In this document: one piece after another, positions 26,929-35,363 of the stretch
How positions within the stretch are numbered: the first letter of the stretch is position 1
Layout of the letters: every line of letters begins with the position of its first letter
Assembly (NCBI GenBank): GCA_018267385.1
Contig: JAFDYN010000011.1
Span: 62,001 to 126,000 of the forward strand
Length of the DNA: 64,000 nt
Source: Bacteroidota bacterium
GTDB lineage: Bacteria; Bacteroidota; Bacteroidia; Chitinophagales; LD1
Direction: 5' to 3'
Notes under the pieces: model-generated
What the model was told of the DNA's origin: nothing
Databases searched by the model: none
The model's input: the letters and a program-made list of their open reading frames with translations, nothing else
Program-made: the position numbers and the translations under genes

Positions 26929-28413
26929 CTATAACTTTATCTCCCTCATAAAATCTACCGTCACCTGGATATCGTCATAAAGTACACGGTCTTTCCCATA
27001 ATGAGGAACTACCTTGCGATAGTCCGCTCTGATCTTTTCTATCAGTGAGCTGCTCTTTTCCCGGCGGAAGTCTAGTGCCTGCATAGCAGTCATAAACTCG
27101 ATGGCGAGTACCTTCTCTATGTTGTAGACTATCTTATAAGTCTTCACTGCAGCGTTGGCACCCATGCTCACGTGGTCTTCTTGTCCGTCAGATGATGTGA
27201 TGGTATCCACAGATGATGGTGTAGCCAGTTGCTTATTCATAGATACGATAGAGGCGGCAGTATACTGCGGTATCATCAGGCCGCTATTCAAGCCTGAGTC
27301 CGCTACCAAGAATTTAGGTAATCCCCGTTTGCCGCTAATGAGCTGGAAGGTACGGCGCTCAGAGATACTGGCCAGTTCACTCATAGCGATACCCAGATAG
27401 TCCAGCGCGATAGCCAGCGGCTCACCGTGGAAGTTGCCACCGCTCACGATCAGGTCCTGCTCCTCAAATATGAGAGGGTTGTCCGTCACGGCGTTGATCT
27501 CGCGCTCGAAGACTTCTTTGACCTGCGAGATCGCAAACTTGACCGCGCCATGCACCTGCGGCACACAGCGGAAAGAGTACGGGTCCTGTACATTGTATTT
27601 CGGTTGCCTGGCTATTTCACTACCGTCGAGGAAGTTTAGCACCTGCGCTGCAGACTCCTGCTGGCCGCGATGATTGCGCACACGCTGTATCTCCGGATGG
27701 AAGGGTGCTATCTGCGCATCAAAGGCATCTACAGAGATAGCAGCGGTGAGATCCGCCAGCTTCTCCACGCGCTCGGCCTCTATGATAGAGTAGCAGCCCC
27801 AGGCACTCATAAATTGTGTGCCATTCAGGAGCGCGAGGCCTTCTTTTGCTTTTAGCCTGATAGGAGAGAGGCCAGTCTCAGATAGCACGGAGGCGCTGTC
27901 GCGCTTCTCACCTTTGTACCGTACACTACCCATGCCTAAGAGCGGCAGGCTGAGATGCGCGAGTGGTGCGAGATCACCAGATGCACCTAGCGAACCTACC
28001 TCCCAGATGACAGGAAATATCTTGCTGTTGTATAGTTTGCGTAGCTGCTCCACAGTCTCCAGAGAGATGCCGGAGTAGCCTAGGGAAAGGCCTTTGAGTT
28101 TGAGCAAGATCATAAGTCGCACTACTTCGTGCTTCACCTCATCGCCCATGCCGCAGGCGTGACTCATCACGAGATTCTCCTGCAGTTCCTCCAGTTGGTC
28201 AGGCTTGATCTCTACATCGCAGAGTGCACCAAAGCCCGTGTTGATGCCATAATAGCGAGCACCTGGCTCGGCTATCTTCTTTTCCAGAAAAGCCCGATTG
28301 GCTTGTATCTTCTTTTTCGCTGCTTCTGATATTTCTATCTGCATATCACCTTTCAGAAAGGTGCGTAGGTCATCCAGTGTCAGTTCTTTATCCGTGATCG
28401 TAAATGTGCTCAT
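26929..28413 (-). CDS. hutH: histidine ammonia-lyase (aromatic amino acid lyase family)
   Basis: The enzyme deaminates histidine to urocanate. The 494 residues carry the MIO-forming ASG triad at 144-146 within GSLGASGDLAPL, the YGINTGFG loop (55-62), SHACGMG (84-90) and NGTQFMSAWG. No other hut gene is nearby; instead it lies 18 bp downstream of hisS in the same direction. Bacteroidota also have tyrosine ammonia-lyases of this family (flexirubin pathway), so TAL activity is an alternative, although the NGTQ and SHACG segments read more like HutH. Confidence 0.85.
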   Translation of the reverse strand: MSTFTITDKELTLDDLRTFLKGDMQIEISEAAKKKIQANRAFLEKKIAEPGARYYGINTGFGALCDVEIKPDQLEELQENLVMSHACGMGDEVKHEVVRLMILLKLKGLSLGYSGISLETVEQLRKLYNSKIFPVIWEVGSLGASGDLAPLAHLSLPLLGMGSVRYKGEKRDSASVLSETGLSPIRLKAKEGLALLNGTQFMSAWGCYSIIEAERVEKLADLTAAISVDAFDAQIAPFHPEIQRVRNHRGQQESAAQVLNFLDGSEIARQPKYNVQDPYSFRCVPQVHGAVKFAISQVKEVFEREINAVTDNPLIFEEQDLIVSGGNFHGEPLAIALDYLGIAMSELASISERRTFQLISGKRGLPKFLVADSGLNSGLMIPQYTAASIVSMNKQLATPSSVDTITSSDGQEDHVSMGANAAVKTYKIVYNIEKVLAIEFMTAMQALDFRREKSSSLIEKIRADYRKVVPHYGKDRVLYDDIQVTVDFMREIKL

Positions 28414-28431
28414 TGCAAAAGGTTTTGTATT

Positions 28432-29802
28432 TCACCTCCCCTTTGGGGAGGCAGGGAGGGGCTTCAATCGCTCTATGATCTCGTCTATCGTCAGCTTGTC
28501 CTGCTGACCGTTAGACATGTTTTTAAATGTCAGTTTGCCTGATGCCATTTCATCTCCGCCTATCACTACCACGTATGGTATCTTCTTGTCGTTCGCGTAG
28601 TTCATCTGCTTGTCCAGCTTCTTTTTGCCAGGGTAGACCTCTGAGGCGATATCCTGCGCGCGTACCTTTTGTAGCTGATCAAAGGCGTACGCTTCACTCG
28701 CTTCATCGAAGTGTACGAAGAGCACCTTAGTAGACTCGATCAGTGTAGCGGGGAAAAGGTTTAGCTCCTCCATCACATCATAGATACGCTCCACGCCAAA
28801 AGAAATGCCCACACCGCTCATGTCGCGTCCGCCAAACATCTCCGTGAGGTTGTCATAGCGGCCACCACCACCGAGGGAACCCATTTGTACGTTATTGGGC
28901 TTGACCTCCCACACCATGCCCGTGTAGTAGTCCAGCCCACGCATGAGCGTCGGGTCAAACTGCACATTAGCCAGATGTCCCACGCGTGACATCACATAGT
29001 CTATCTCTGCCACCACAGCTTCACTGAAAGTTGCTTTTAGTTCGTCATAGGATGTATCAAAAAGCGTTTTGCTCAAGAGTCCTAGTTGCTCATCAGATAC
29101 GCCATTAGCTTTGATCTGCTCCGCGATGCCCTTCTCTCCGGACCACTCTACTTTATCGAGTTTATCTATCAGCGTGGTGACCTCTGTTTTCTTATCTGTG
29201 ATACCAGCCCTGGTCAGAAACTCATCTATAAACTTCCGGTTGTTCAAACGGATCGTCACATCCATTCCTAGCTTGCTATAAACCTCGCTATAGATCTGGG
29301 TGAGTTCTATTTCATTCAAAAGGGAGGTACTGCCTATCACATCTGCATCGCACTGATAGAACTCCTGATAGCGGCCTTTACCCGGCCTGTCTGCGCGCCA
29401 TACCGGCCCTATGTGGAAGCGCTTGAAGGGAAAGGTCAGTTCGCTCTGGTGCTGTACTACATAGCGCGATAGCGGCACGGTGAGATCATAGCGGAGTCCT
29501 TTTTCTGAGATATGACGCGTGATGGCAGACGAGTTCTTTGCTTGCAGTTCTGCGTAAGGCGCATCCTTCAGGTAGTCGCCACTATTGAGTATTTTGAAAA
29601 GCAGACGGTCACCTTCCTCGCCATATTTCCCAGTCAGTGTTTCCAACCGCTCGAAGGCAGGTGTATCTATCTGTTGAAAGCCATACTTGCGGAAGACACT
29701 CTTGATCGTGTCGAATATATAGTTGCGCTTTGCTACTTCTTGTGGCAGAAAGTCGCGGGTGCCTTTGGGCAGGGAGGGCTTTATCTTTTTTATCTCGGCC
29801 AT
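28432..29802 (-). CDS. hisS: histidine--tRNA ligase
   Basis: A class II aminoacyl-tRNA synthetase of 456 residues. N-terminal PKGTRDFLP (14-22), motif 2 (FKRFHIGPVWRADRPGKGR), the histidine-binding GLDYYTG segment, motif 3 (GVGISFGVERI) and a C-terminal anticodon-binding domain are all present. It is followed 18 bp later by hutH and preceded 25 bp earlier by a low-molecular-weight phosphatase gene, so the three form a likely operon linking histidine use with turnover. Confidence 0.96.
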   Translation of the reverse strand: MAEIKKIKPSLPKGTRDFLPQEVAKRNYIFDTIKSVFRKYGFQQIDTPAFERLETLTGKYGEEGDRLLFKILNSGDYLKDAPYAELQAKNSSAITRHISEKGLRYDLTVPLSRYVVQHQSELTFPFKRFHIGPVWRADRPGKGRYQEFYQCDADVIGSTSLLNEIELTQIYSEVYSKLGMDVTIRLNNRKFIDEFLTRAGITDKKTEVTTLIDKLDKVEWSGEKGIAEQIKANGVSDEQLGLLSKTLFDTSYDELKATFSEAVVAEIDYVMSRVGHLANVQFDPTLMRGLDYYTGMVWEVKPNNVQMGSLGGGGRYDNLTEMFGGRDMSGVGISFGVERIYDVMEELNLFPATLIESTKVLFVHFDEASEAYAFDQLQKVRAQDIASEVYPGKKKLDKQMNYANDKKIPYVVVIGGDEMASGKLTFKNMSNGQQDKLTIDEIIERLKPLPASPKGR

Positions 29803-29827
29803 TTTGAATTTGTCTATCGTCTAGTGT

Positions 29828-30283
29828 CTATCGTCTTTTATCTATTATTGAATCGCACGCACGGTCCAGCATCTGGTACACGAGCTCAAATCCATCTCCG
29901 CCGCCAAAGTAAGGATCAGGCACATTGATATTTTGCTTTGGCTCTGCCTCATTCATGATGAGCTTTACTTTGCTTTCTTCCTCCTCCGTCTTACATATAC
30001 GCATCACATCGTTATAATTGCTCGAGTCCATGCAGTATACCAGATCAAAGTCCTGTAGGTCTGAGTGGCTGATACGACGGGCTGCCTGAGCAGTGATATC
30101 TATACCGTACTTGTGGGCTACCTCGCAGGAGCGGCGGTCGGGCTGCTGGCCTACATGCCAGGCGCCGGTGCCGGCAGAGTCTACCTGCCAGTCCAGTCCT
30201 GCCCCTTTTACCTTGTGCTCCAGGATGCCCTGCGCAAGCGGGCTACGGCAGATATTGCCAAGGCATACCATCAGTACTTTCAT
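29828..30283 (-). CDS. low molecular weight protein-tyrosine phosphatase
   Basis: A 151-residue phosphatase with the CX5R(S) loop CLGNICRS (C7-S14) at its N-terminus and the general acid D123 in VPDPYF. It would remove phosphate from tyrosine (or sugar/arginine) in the cytoplasm. No kinase is adjacent. It is the first gene of the run with hisS and hutH and is divergent from the YCII gene. Confidence 0.92.
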   Translation of the reverse strand: MKVLMVCLGNICRSPLAQGILEHKVKGAGLDWQVDSAGTGAWHVGQQPDRRSCEVAHKYGIDITAQAARRISHSDLQDFDLVYCMDSSNYNDVMRICKTEEEESKVKLIMNEAEPKQNINVPDPYFGGGDGFELVYQMLDRACDSIIDKRR

Positions 30284-30374
30284 AAGGCGCTAAAGTAATC
30301 AAATCAAGCAGATACGGAGCTGATGCTGGTGTTTGAGGCAAAGAGGCTTATCTTGCAGCTGTAAATCGAAGAAC

Positions 30375-30707
30375 ATGGCCGAATTTATACTTCTCATACG
30401 CGAGGACCTGACGCGATACCCCATACCGGAGGAGCAGCTCACATCGCTGATAGCTCAGCATACTGCCTGGGCCAAGGAGCTGTCCGCACGAGGCATCTTC
30501 CGCAATGGCTATGGTGTAGGAGATCAGGGTGTATTGCTCGCGCAGGTAGATGATGAGATACAGGCGCTGCCTATACAGGATGCGAAGCATGGCATCGGCG
30601 GGTTCTATATCATAGAGGCTGAAGACCTTGACGCCGCGATAGAGATAGGCCGCGGCTGCCCTACCTTCAAAGACGGCGACCAACTGGAGGTGCGCCCGCT
30701 GATGTAA
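30375..30707 (+). CDS. YCII-related domain protein
   Basis: A 110-residue protein with the ferredoxin-like YCII fold: FILLIREDL, the central W and LSARGIF segment, GGFYIIEAEDLDAAIEI and the terminal EVRPL strand. Bacterial members are annotated as YciI-like or sigma-factor-associated proteins of unknown function. The ATG at 30375 is chosen over a longer opening at 30333 because the family starts here. mnmE begins 9 bp after its stop, so it is probably cotranscribed. Confidence 0.85.
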   Translation: MAEFILLIREDLTRYPIPEEQLTSLIAQHTAWAKELSARGIFRNGYGVGDQGVLLAQVDDEIQALPIQDAKHGIGGFYIIEAEDLDAAIEIGRGCPTFKDGDQLEVRPLM

Positions 30708-30715
30708 GCATAGTA

Positions 30716-32083
30716 ATGAAGCAAGGAGATACTATAGTAGCGCCCGCCACGGCGCAAGGTGTAGGAGCTATCGGGGTGATAAGACTCTCCGGCCCTGAAG
30801 CTATTGCCATCACCCAGCGTGCGTGGCGTGGCAAAGACCTGGCGCTTCAGCCATCGCACACCATACACTATGGTCATATCATAGATGGCGACCGCGAACT
30901 GGACGAGGTCATGGTCAGCATCTTCCGCGGGCCGAAGTCTTTCACCACGGAGGATGTGGTGGAGATATCCTGTCACGGTTCGCCCTACATCATGGAGCAG
31001 GTGTTGCGACTGCTTATCTCCAAAGGCGCACGCATGGCCGACGCCGGAGAGTTTACGCTACGCGCTTTTATAAATGGCCGTATAGATCTATCTCAGGCGG
31101 AGGCAGTGGCCGACCTGATAGCATCAGACTCTGCCGCTGCACATGAGCTGGCTATCAAGCAGATCCGTGGCGGCTTTGCACATCAGATCAAAGAACTGCG
31201 GGCGCAGCTAGTAAATTTCGCCTCGCTCATAGAATTAGAGCTGGACTTTAGTGAGGAGGACGTTGAGTTTGTAAAGCGCGATGAATTGGTCCGCATCATC
31301 TACCGCATACAGGCCGTGCTACGGCCATTGATTGAGTCATTCAAATATGGCAACGTGATCAAGAATGGCGTGCCCGTAGCCATAGTAGGCAAGCCAAACG
31401 CGGGCAAATCAACCCTGCTCAACGCGCTGCTCAATGAAGAGCGAGCTATAGTAAGTCATATAGCTGGTACTACACGCGATACGATAGAGGAGGTGCTGCA
31501 TATAGATGGTATAGCCTACCGCCTCATAGACACAGCCGGCCTGCGCCAGACAGAGGACGTGATAGAGCAGATAGGCGTGGAGCGCAGTTATGACAAGATC
31601 AAAACGGCTTCTATACTTCTTTATATGACTGATGCTAGTCTCATATCTGATGCGCAAGACCTGAATACTGAGTTGAAAGCCGCTGCCGACTTTGATGTAC
31701 CATACCTGCTGATAGCTAATAAAAGTGACCTCTGCGCTAACACGATCAAAGAGTTACTATCGAAGCTGGAGGATGTAGTACTGATGAGCGCAAAAACAAA
31801 TACAGGCATAGATACACTCAGGAAGAAACTGAGCGCAATGGTACAATCACAAAAGGTCACTCCGCCAGATATGACCATAGCTAATATCCGCCACTATGAA
31901 GCCTTGCGCCACGCCCATGATACGCTGGACGCTGTGCTGGAGGCTATAGACCATCAGATCACCACAGACCTCGTAGCGCTGGAGCTAAAAAGGGCGCTGG
32001 CCTACCTCGGTGAGATCAGCGGCGAGGTGACCAATGATGAGATATTAGGAAATATATTTAGTAAGTTCTGTATCGGAAAGTAG
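30716..32083 (+). CDS. mnmE: tRNA modification GTPase MnmE
   Basis: MnmE, with MnmG, makes the carboxymethylaminomethyl or taurine-like modification of U34 in some tRNAs. All 455 residues are present: N-terminal formyl-folate-binding domain (1-120), helical domain, inserted G domain with P-loop GKPNAGKS (225-232), GTTRDT (251-256), DTAG, NKSD, and the C-terminal CIGK (452-455). Its TAG stop lies in a 12-bp palindrome that also contains the stop of the convergent OmpA-family gene. Confidence 0.97.
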   Translation: MKQGDTIVAPATAQGVGAIGVIRLSGPEAIAITQRAWRGKDLALQPSHTIHYGHIIDGDRELDEVMVSIFRGPKSFTTEDVVEISCHGSPYIMEQVLRLLISKGARMADAGEFTLRAFINGRIDLSQAEAVADLIASDSAAAHELAIKQIRGGFAHQIKELRAQLVNFASLIELELDFSEEDVEFVKRDELVRIIYRIQAVLRPLIESFKYGNVIKNGVPVAIVGKPNAGKSTLLNALLNEERAIVSHIAGTTRDTIEEVLHIDGIAYRLIDTAGLRQTEDVIEQIGVERSYDKIKTASILLYMTDASLISDAQDLNTELKAAADFDVPYLLIANKSDLCANTIKELLSKLEDVVLMSAKTNTGIDTLRKKLSAMVQSQKVTPPDMTIANIRHYEALRHAHDTLDAVLEAIDHQITTDLVALELKRALAYLGEISGEVTNDEILGNIFSKFCIGK

Positions 32084-32087
32084 CCGG

Positions 32088-34319
32088 CTACCTCCGCTCG
32101 GATAGAGCATCCGTGTTTAATATCACGAACTCCACTCGCCTATTCATCTGGTGTTGCTCTTCACTGCATCCTGACTTCCCATCTGGCGTACAGTCGCAGA
32201 ATATAGCAGGGCGTGTTTTGCCAAAGCCTACAGGTTTCAGGCGTAGCCCCTGTATACCATGCTGCTCCAGGTAGGCCGCAGTAGAGTTGGCCCGGCGTTG
32301 TGAGAGCACCATGTTATAGCTCTCAGATTCACGGCAGTCTGTATGCGCAGAGATCTGCACACGCCAATCAGGATGGTCTTTCATCGCCGTTACCACTTTG
32401 TCTAATTCTACAGCTGCATCAGGGCGGATATTCCATTTATCCAGGTCAAAGTAGATGTTTTGAAGAGATGCTGTATAGTTGATCGTGTTCTGATGGAGGC
32501 CCATGGTTACTTTCAGCGTATCGCCGTTCACGAGCGTTTCTGAGGAAACTACTTTTACCTCAGAGAGATAGTATTTATTGTCTTCTGCCGGTATTTTGTC
32601 TACGTCTATTTTGTATTGATGGCCCACTACTATATCAGCGTATATAATGCCGGTAGCGTCGGTGCGAAACTGTGCATTCTCCTTTGTATTCATATCAGTG
32701 ATCACCCCGGTAGCATGGTTTACGGGCTGATGGGTCACCGCATCCTCTATATTGACCAGTAGATGTACAGCTCCTATGCGTGTGATGTAGATGATGCGCC
32801 TGGTAGTTCCCTCCCGCGTGATCACAGGTACTTCGCGCGCTGCGTATCCTAGTTTTGAAGTGCTTAAAGTATATTGTGTACGTGGCCTGGCACCAAAACA
32901 GAAACCTCCATGACGGTCGCTTTGGTCATCAGTAGATAAACCTGTATCGGTTTCCTTTAGCGTCACTTTTACATCCTCTACCGGTAGATGAGTGTCACGA
33001 TCTACTACCTGGCCCACGATATTGATCTCCTTGCGTACAAATGAGTAAATATCATCACCGCCCTTGCCACCTGCACGATCTGATGCAAACATACCATTCA
33101 CTCCCTTTTCGTCCATGATGTAGCTGAAATCGTCGTAGTTTGTATTTACAGGGGCACCTATATTTCGTGGACGCGACCAGCTACCATCGGGCAGCATATA
33201 GGAACGATATACATCCAATCCACCCAGACCGGCATGCCCGTCGGAAGAAAAATACAAGGCGCTGTCTCCCGAGATAAAGGGAAACATATCATCACCCATG
33301 CTATTGATGTCCGGACCCAGGTTTTTCGGCGTGCCCCACTGACCGGATGCTGCGCGTGTAGTCACATAGATGTCCATACCACCCTGGGCCTCCGGTGCCG
33401 GCATATCACTGGCAAAGTACATAGTACTACCGTCTGACGTCACTGTAGGATGCATCACAGAATATTCATTGCTATTGAATGGAACTGCTTCAGACACCTC
33501 ACTCATAAAGAAACCATACTGTGGGTCGCAGACTATTTTGTATAGCTTGGTTTTGACTGTTTCCGGTTTCTTCTTGTTGCTATTGCTGCGGGTGATGAAA
33601 AGCTCATGAGTAGCGGCGCAATAGCTCGATGGTCCTTCATGAAATTTGTTATTGAAATTGCGAGCCTTCAGCAGCTTAGGATCTGTATAAACCTGTGTAC
33701 TGAGCGAACTGGAGCTGTACAATCTCAGAAAGCCACGCCCCGACCAATTGTCTCGACGCATCACAGGCCTGTGCTGGTCTCGGTTTGAGGTAAGCAATAT
33801 TTGCTTGTCTACGAAGTAGGCTGGCGCAAAGTCAGACCCTTCGGAGCTGAGATGTAGTTGGTTTTCTATCAGGTAGCGGCCATCGTCATATTGTAGTTTT
33901 CCCAGTTCTTTGGTGCCTATGATGCATTGTTGTATTGAAACGTTGGGTTTGCCGGTATAGGTCAGATAAGACTCAAAGCTTTTCCCGGCCAGATCATACT
34001 TCTTGTTGTACCTGAGCTGCTGCGCGTAGTAAAACTTATTGATAGGATCAGCGGCATTATTTTCTGCCAGCGGGGCGTAGGCTTTCTCGGCGGCAATATG
34101 GTCTCCCAGGAGGCGGTAGCAATCTGCGATACGCATCTGCAGGTACACGTTGTCTTTGTCCTTTTTCAGAGCTAGCTGATAGGTCTCCAGGGCGTCTTTA
34201 AATTTAAAGGCATGAAATTGCTTGTCTCCATAGCTGGTCAGGACTTTCTGGGCAAAAAGCATGGGAGCGATCACAAGCAGCAGGATCAGCAGGATAATAT
34301 GAGGTAATAATTTTTTCAT
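32088..34319 (-). CDS. TPR/PD40/OmpA-family protein, PorE-like
   Basis: A 743-residue envelope protein. After a signal peptide (1-23) come TPR-like helices (about 30-150), a PD40/WD40-type beta-propeller (about 190-430, with SNRD, FASD and SSDG blades), a carboxypeptidase-regulatory-like domain (about 440-530) and a C-terminal OmpA domain (619-743) with peptidoglycan-contact residues D661 and R676. PorE of the T9SS has this order, and such proteins often sit beside PorP/SprF genes. It is the last gene of a four-gene run. Its likely role is anchoring the adjacent secretion/adhesion complex to peptidoglycan (inference). Confidence 0.85.
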   Translation of the reverse strand: MKKLLPHIILLILLLVIAPMLFAQKVLTSYGDKQFHAFKFKDALETYQLALKKDKDNVYLQMRIADCYRLLGDHIAAEKAYAPLAENNAADPINKFYYAQQLRYNKKYDLAGKSFESYLTYTGKPNVSIQQCIIGTKELGKLQYDDGRYLIENQLHLSSEGSDFAPAYFVDKQILLTSNRDQHRPVMRRDNWSGRGFLRLYSSSSLSTQVYTDPKLLKARNFNNKFHEGPSSYCAATHELFITRSNSNKKKPETVKTKLYKIVCDPQYGFFMSEVSEAVPFNSNEYSVMHPTVTSDGSTMYFASDMPAPEAQGGMDIYVTTRAASGQWGTPKNLGPDINSMGDDMFPFISGDSALYFSSDGHAGLGGLDVYRSYMLPDGSWSRPRNIGAPVNTNYDDFSYIMDEKGVNGMFASDRAGGKGGDDIYSFVRKEINIVGQVVDRDTHLPVEDVKVTLKETDTGLSTDDQSDRHGGFCFGARPRTQYTLSTSKLGYAAREVPVITREGTTRRIIYITRIGAVHLLVNIEDAVTHQPVNHATGVITDMNTKENAQFRTDATGIIYADIVVGHQYKIDVDKIPAEDNKYYLSEVKVVSSETLVNGDTLKVTMGLHQNTINYTASLQNIYFDLDKWNIRPDAAVELDKVVTAMKDHPDWRVQISAHTDCRESESYNMVLSQRRANSTAAYLEQHGIQGLRLKPVGFGKTRPAIFCDCTPDGKSGCSEEQHQMNRRVEFVILNTDALSERR

Positions 34320-34362
34320 GGTGAAATGATTGATAAAGGTGCAGGAATGTTATGCGGCTTGA

Positions 34363-35343
34363 TTAGAAATATCGTCCATAGCGAGGGGTTACAAACCGTT
34401 TTTTATCATACCAGAAGTCGTATCCGATCATGATCTCATGGCTACCGCTATTCACTGAGCTGAATTTTGATACGCCACCCTCATAGGCATACCCGATGCG
34501 TAGCTGAGGCGTGATCATAGCCTCTATCATGCCTATCACGGACTCGCCATAGATACGCCTGTCGCCGCCAGTGCGGTAGGAGGCTCCTACTTTGATACGA
34601 TCTATGAAAATGAACATGGCATTGATATCAAAGTCAGGGATGTTCTTCGGAAGGCCCTGCTGATACATGGCCAGAACGGAAGGCGTGAATTTCACAATGC
34701 CTGCCTGCCTGCCGAATACATAGCCTCCGGTCAGAAGATAGTAATTGTAGAGGCGCGCCACGTTGCTATTACCCGGATTTTCGATGGCGCTTTTCTTCAG
34801 TGAATATGGAAGTAGATGCGGGACAGAGAAACCCACAAAAAAACGCTTGCTGTCTTTGTCATTTACATAGATACCCGCTCCGATATTGGGTACAAAGAGG
34901 CTGTGGCCGCCTACGGTCACCATGTCTTGCTGGTACTGCTCATTGAGAACGGCATTGCCGGCATTTTTGGAGAAGTAAGTAAAGCTGGCCTGTACACCTA
35001 TGCTGATGCGCACATTTTTGACCAGAGGCCTGTAGGCAAAGGCAGGAGTGACACTGAATGAATTGGTCAGGCCGAGGTTGTCGTCGGCTATGGTAAGTCC
35101 TAGTGCATACTGGTCACGCTTGAGTGGTGAGTTAGCGCTAAAATTGAATGTGCGGGGTGCGCCATTGACACCGACCCACTGGTGGCGGTACATAGCTACC
35201 ATACTCAGCACGTTATTACTGCCGGCATAGGCAGGATTCAGGTATAGCCCATTGAACATATACATGTTGTAGGACGGGTCTTGCTGGGCCATCGCGTGCA
35301 CCATGGCGATCAGTATGACGATAGTGATATATATCTTTTTCAT
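34363..35343 (-). CDS. PorP/SprF family T9SS outer membrane protein
   Basis: A 326-residue outer membrane beta-barrel with a signal peptide (1-19) and the family's start QQDPSYNMYMFNGLYLNPAYAGS (20-42), then regular amphipathic strands and an aromatic C-terminus (RYGRYF). In Flavobacterium, SprF is needed to export SprB, and PorP/SprF proteins attach type B cargo at the surface. The gene is 43 bp upstream of the PorE-like gene and 20 bp downstream of a type B cargo gene, which fits a dedicated cargo/receptor set. Confidence 0.92.
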   Translation of the reverse strand: MKKIYITIVILIAMVHAMAQQDPSYNMYMFNGLYLNPAYAGSNNVLSMVAMYRHQWVGVNGAPRTFNFSANSPLKRDQYALGLTIADDNLGLTNSFSVTPAFAYRPLVKNVRISIGVQASFTYFSKNAGNAVLNEQYQQDMVTVGGHSLFVPNIGAGIYVNDKDSKRFFVGFSVPHLLPYSLKKSAIENPGNSNVARLYNYYLLTGGYVFGRQAGIVKFTPSVLAMYQQGLPKNIPDFDINAMFIFIDRIKVGASYRTGGDRRIYGESVIGMIEAMITPQLRIGYAYEGGVSKFSSVNSGSHEIMIGYDFWYDKKRFVTPRYGRYF

Positions 35344-35363
35344 GGCTGTCGTTTAGGGTTTAT

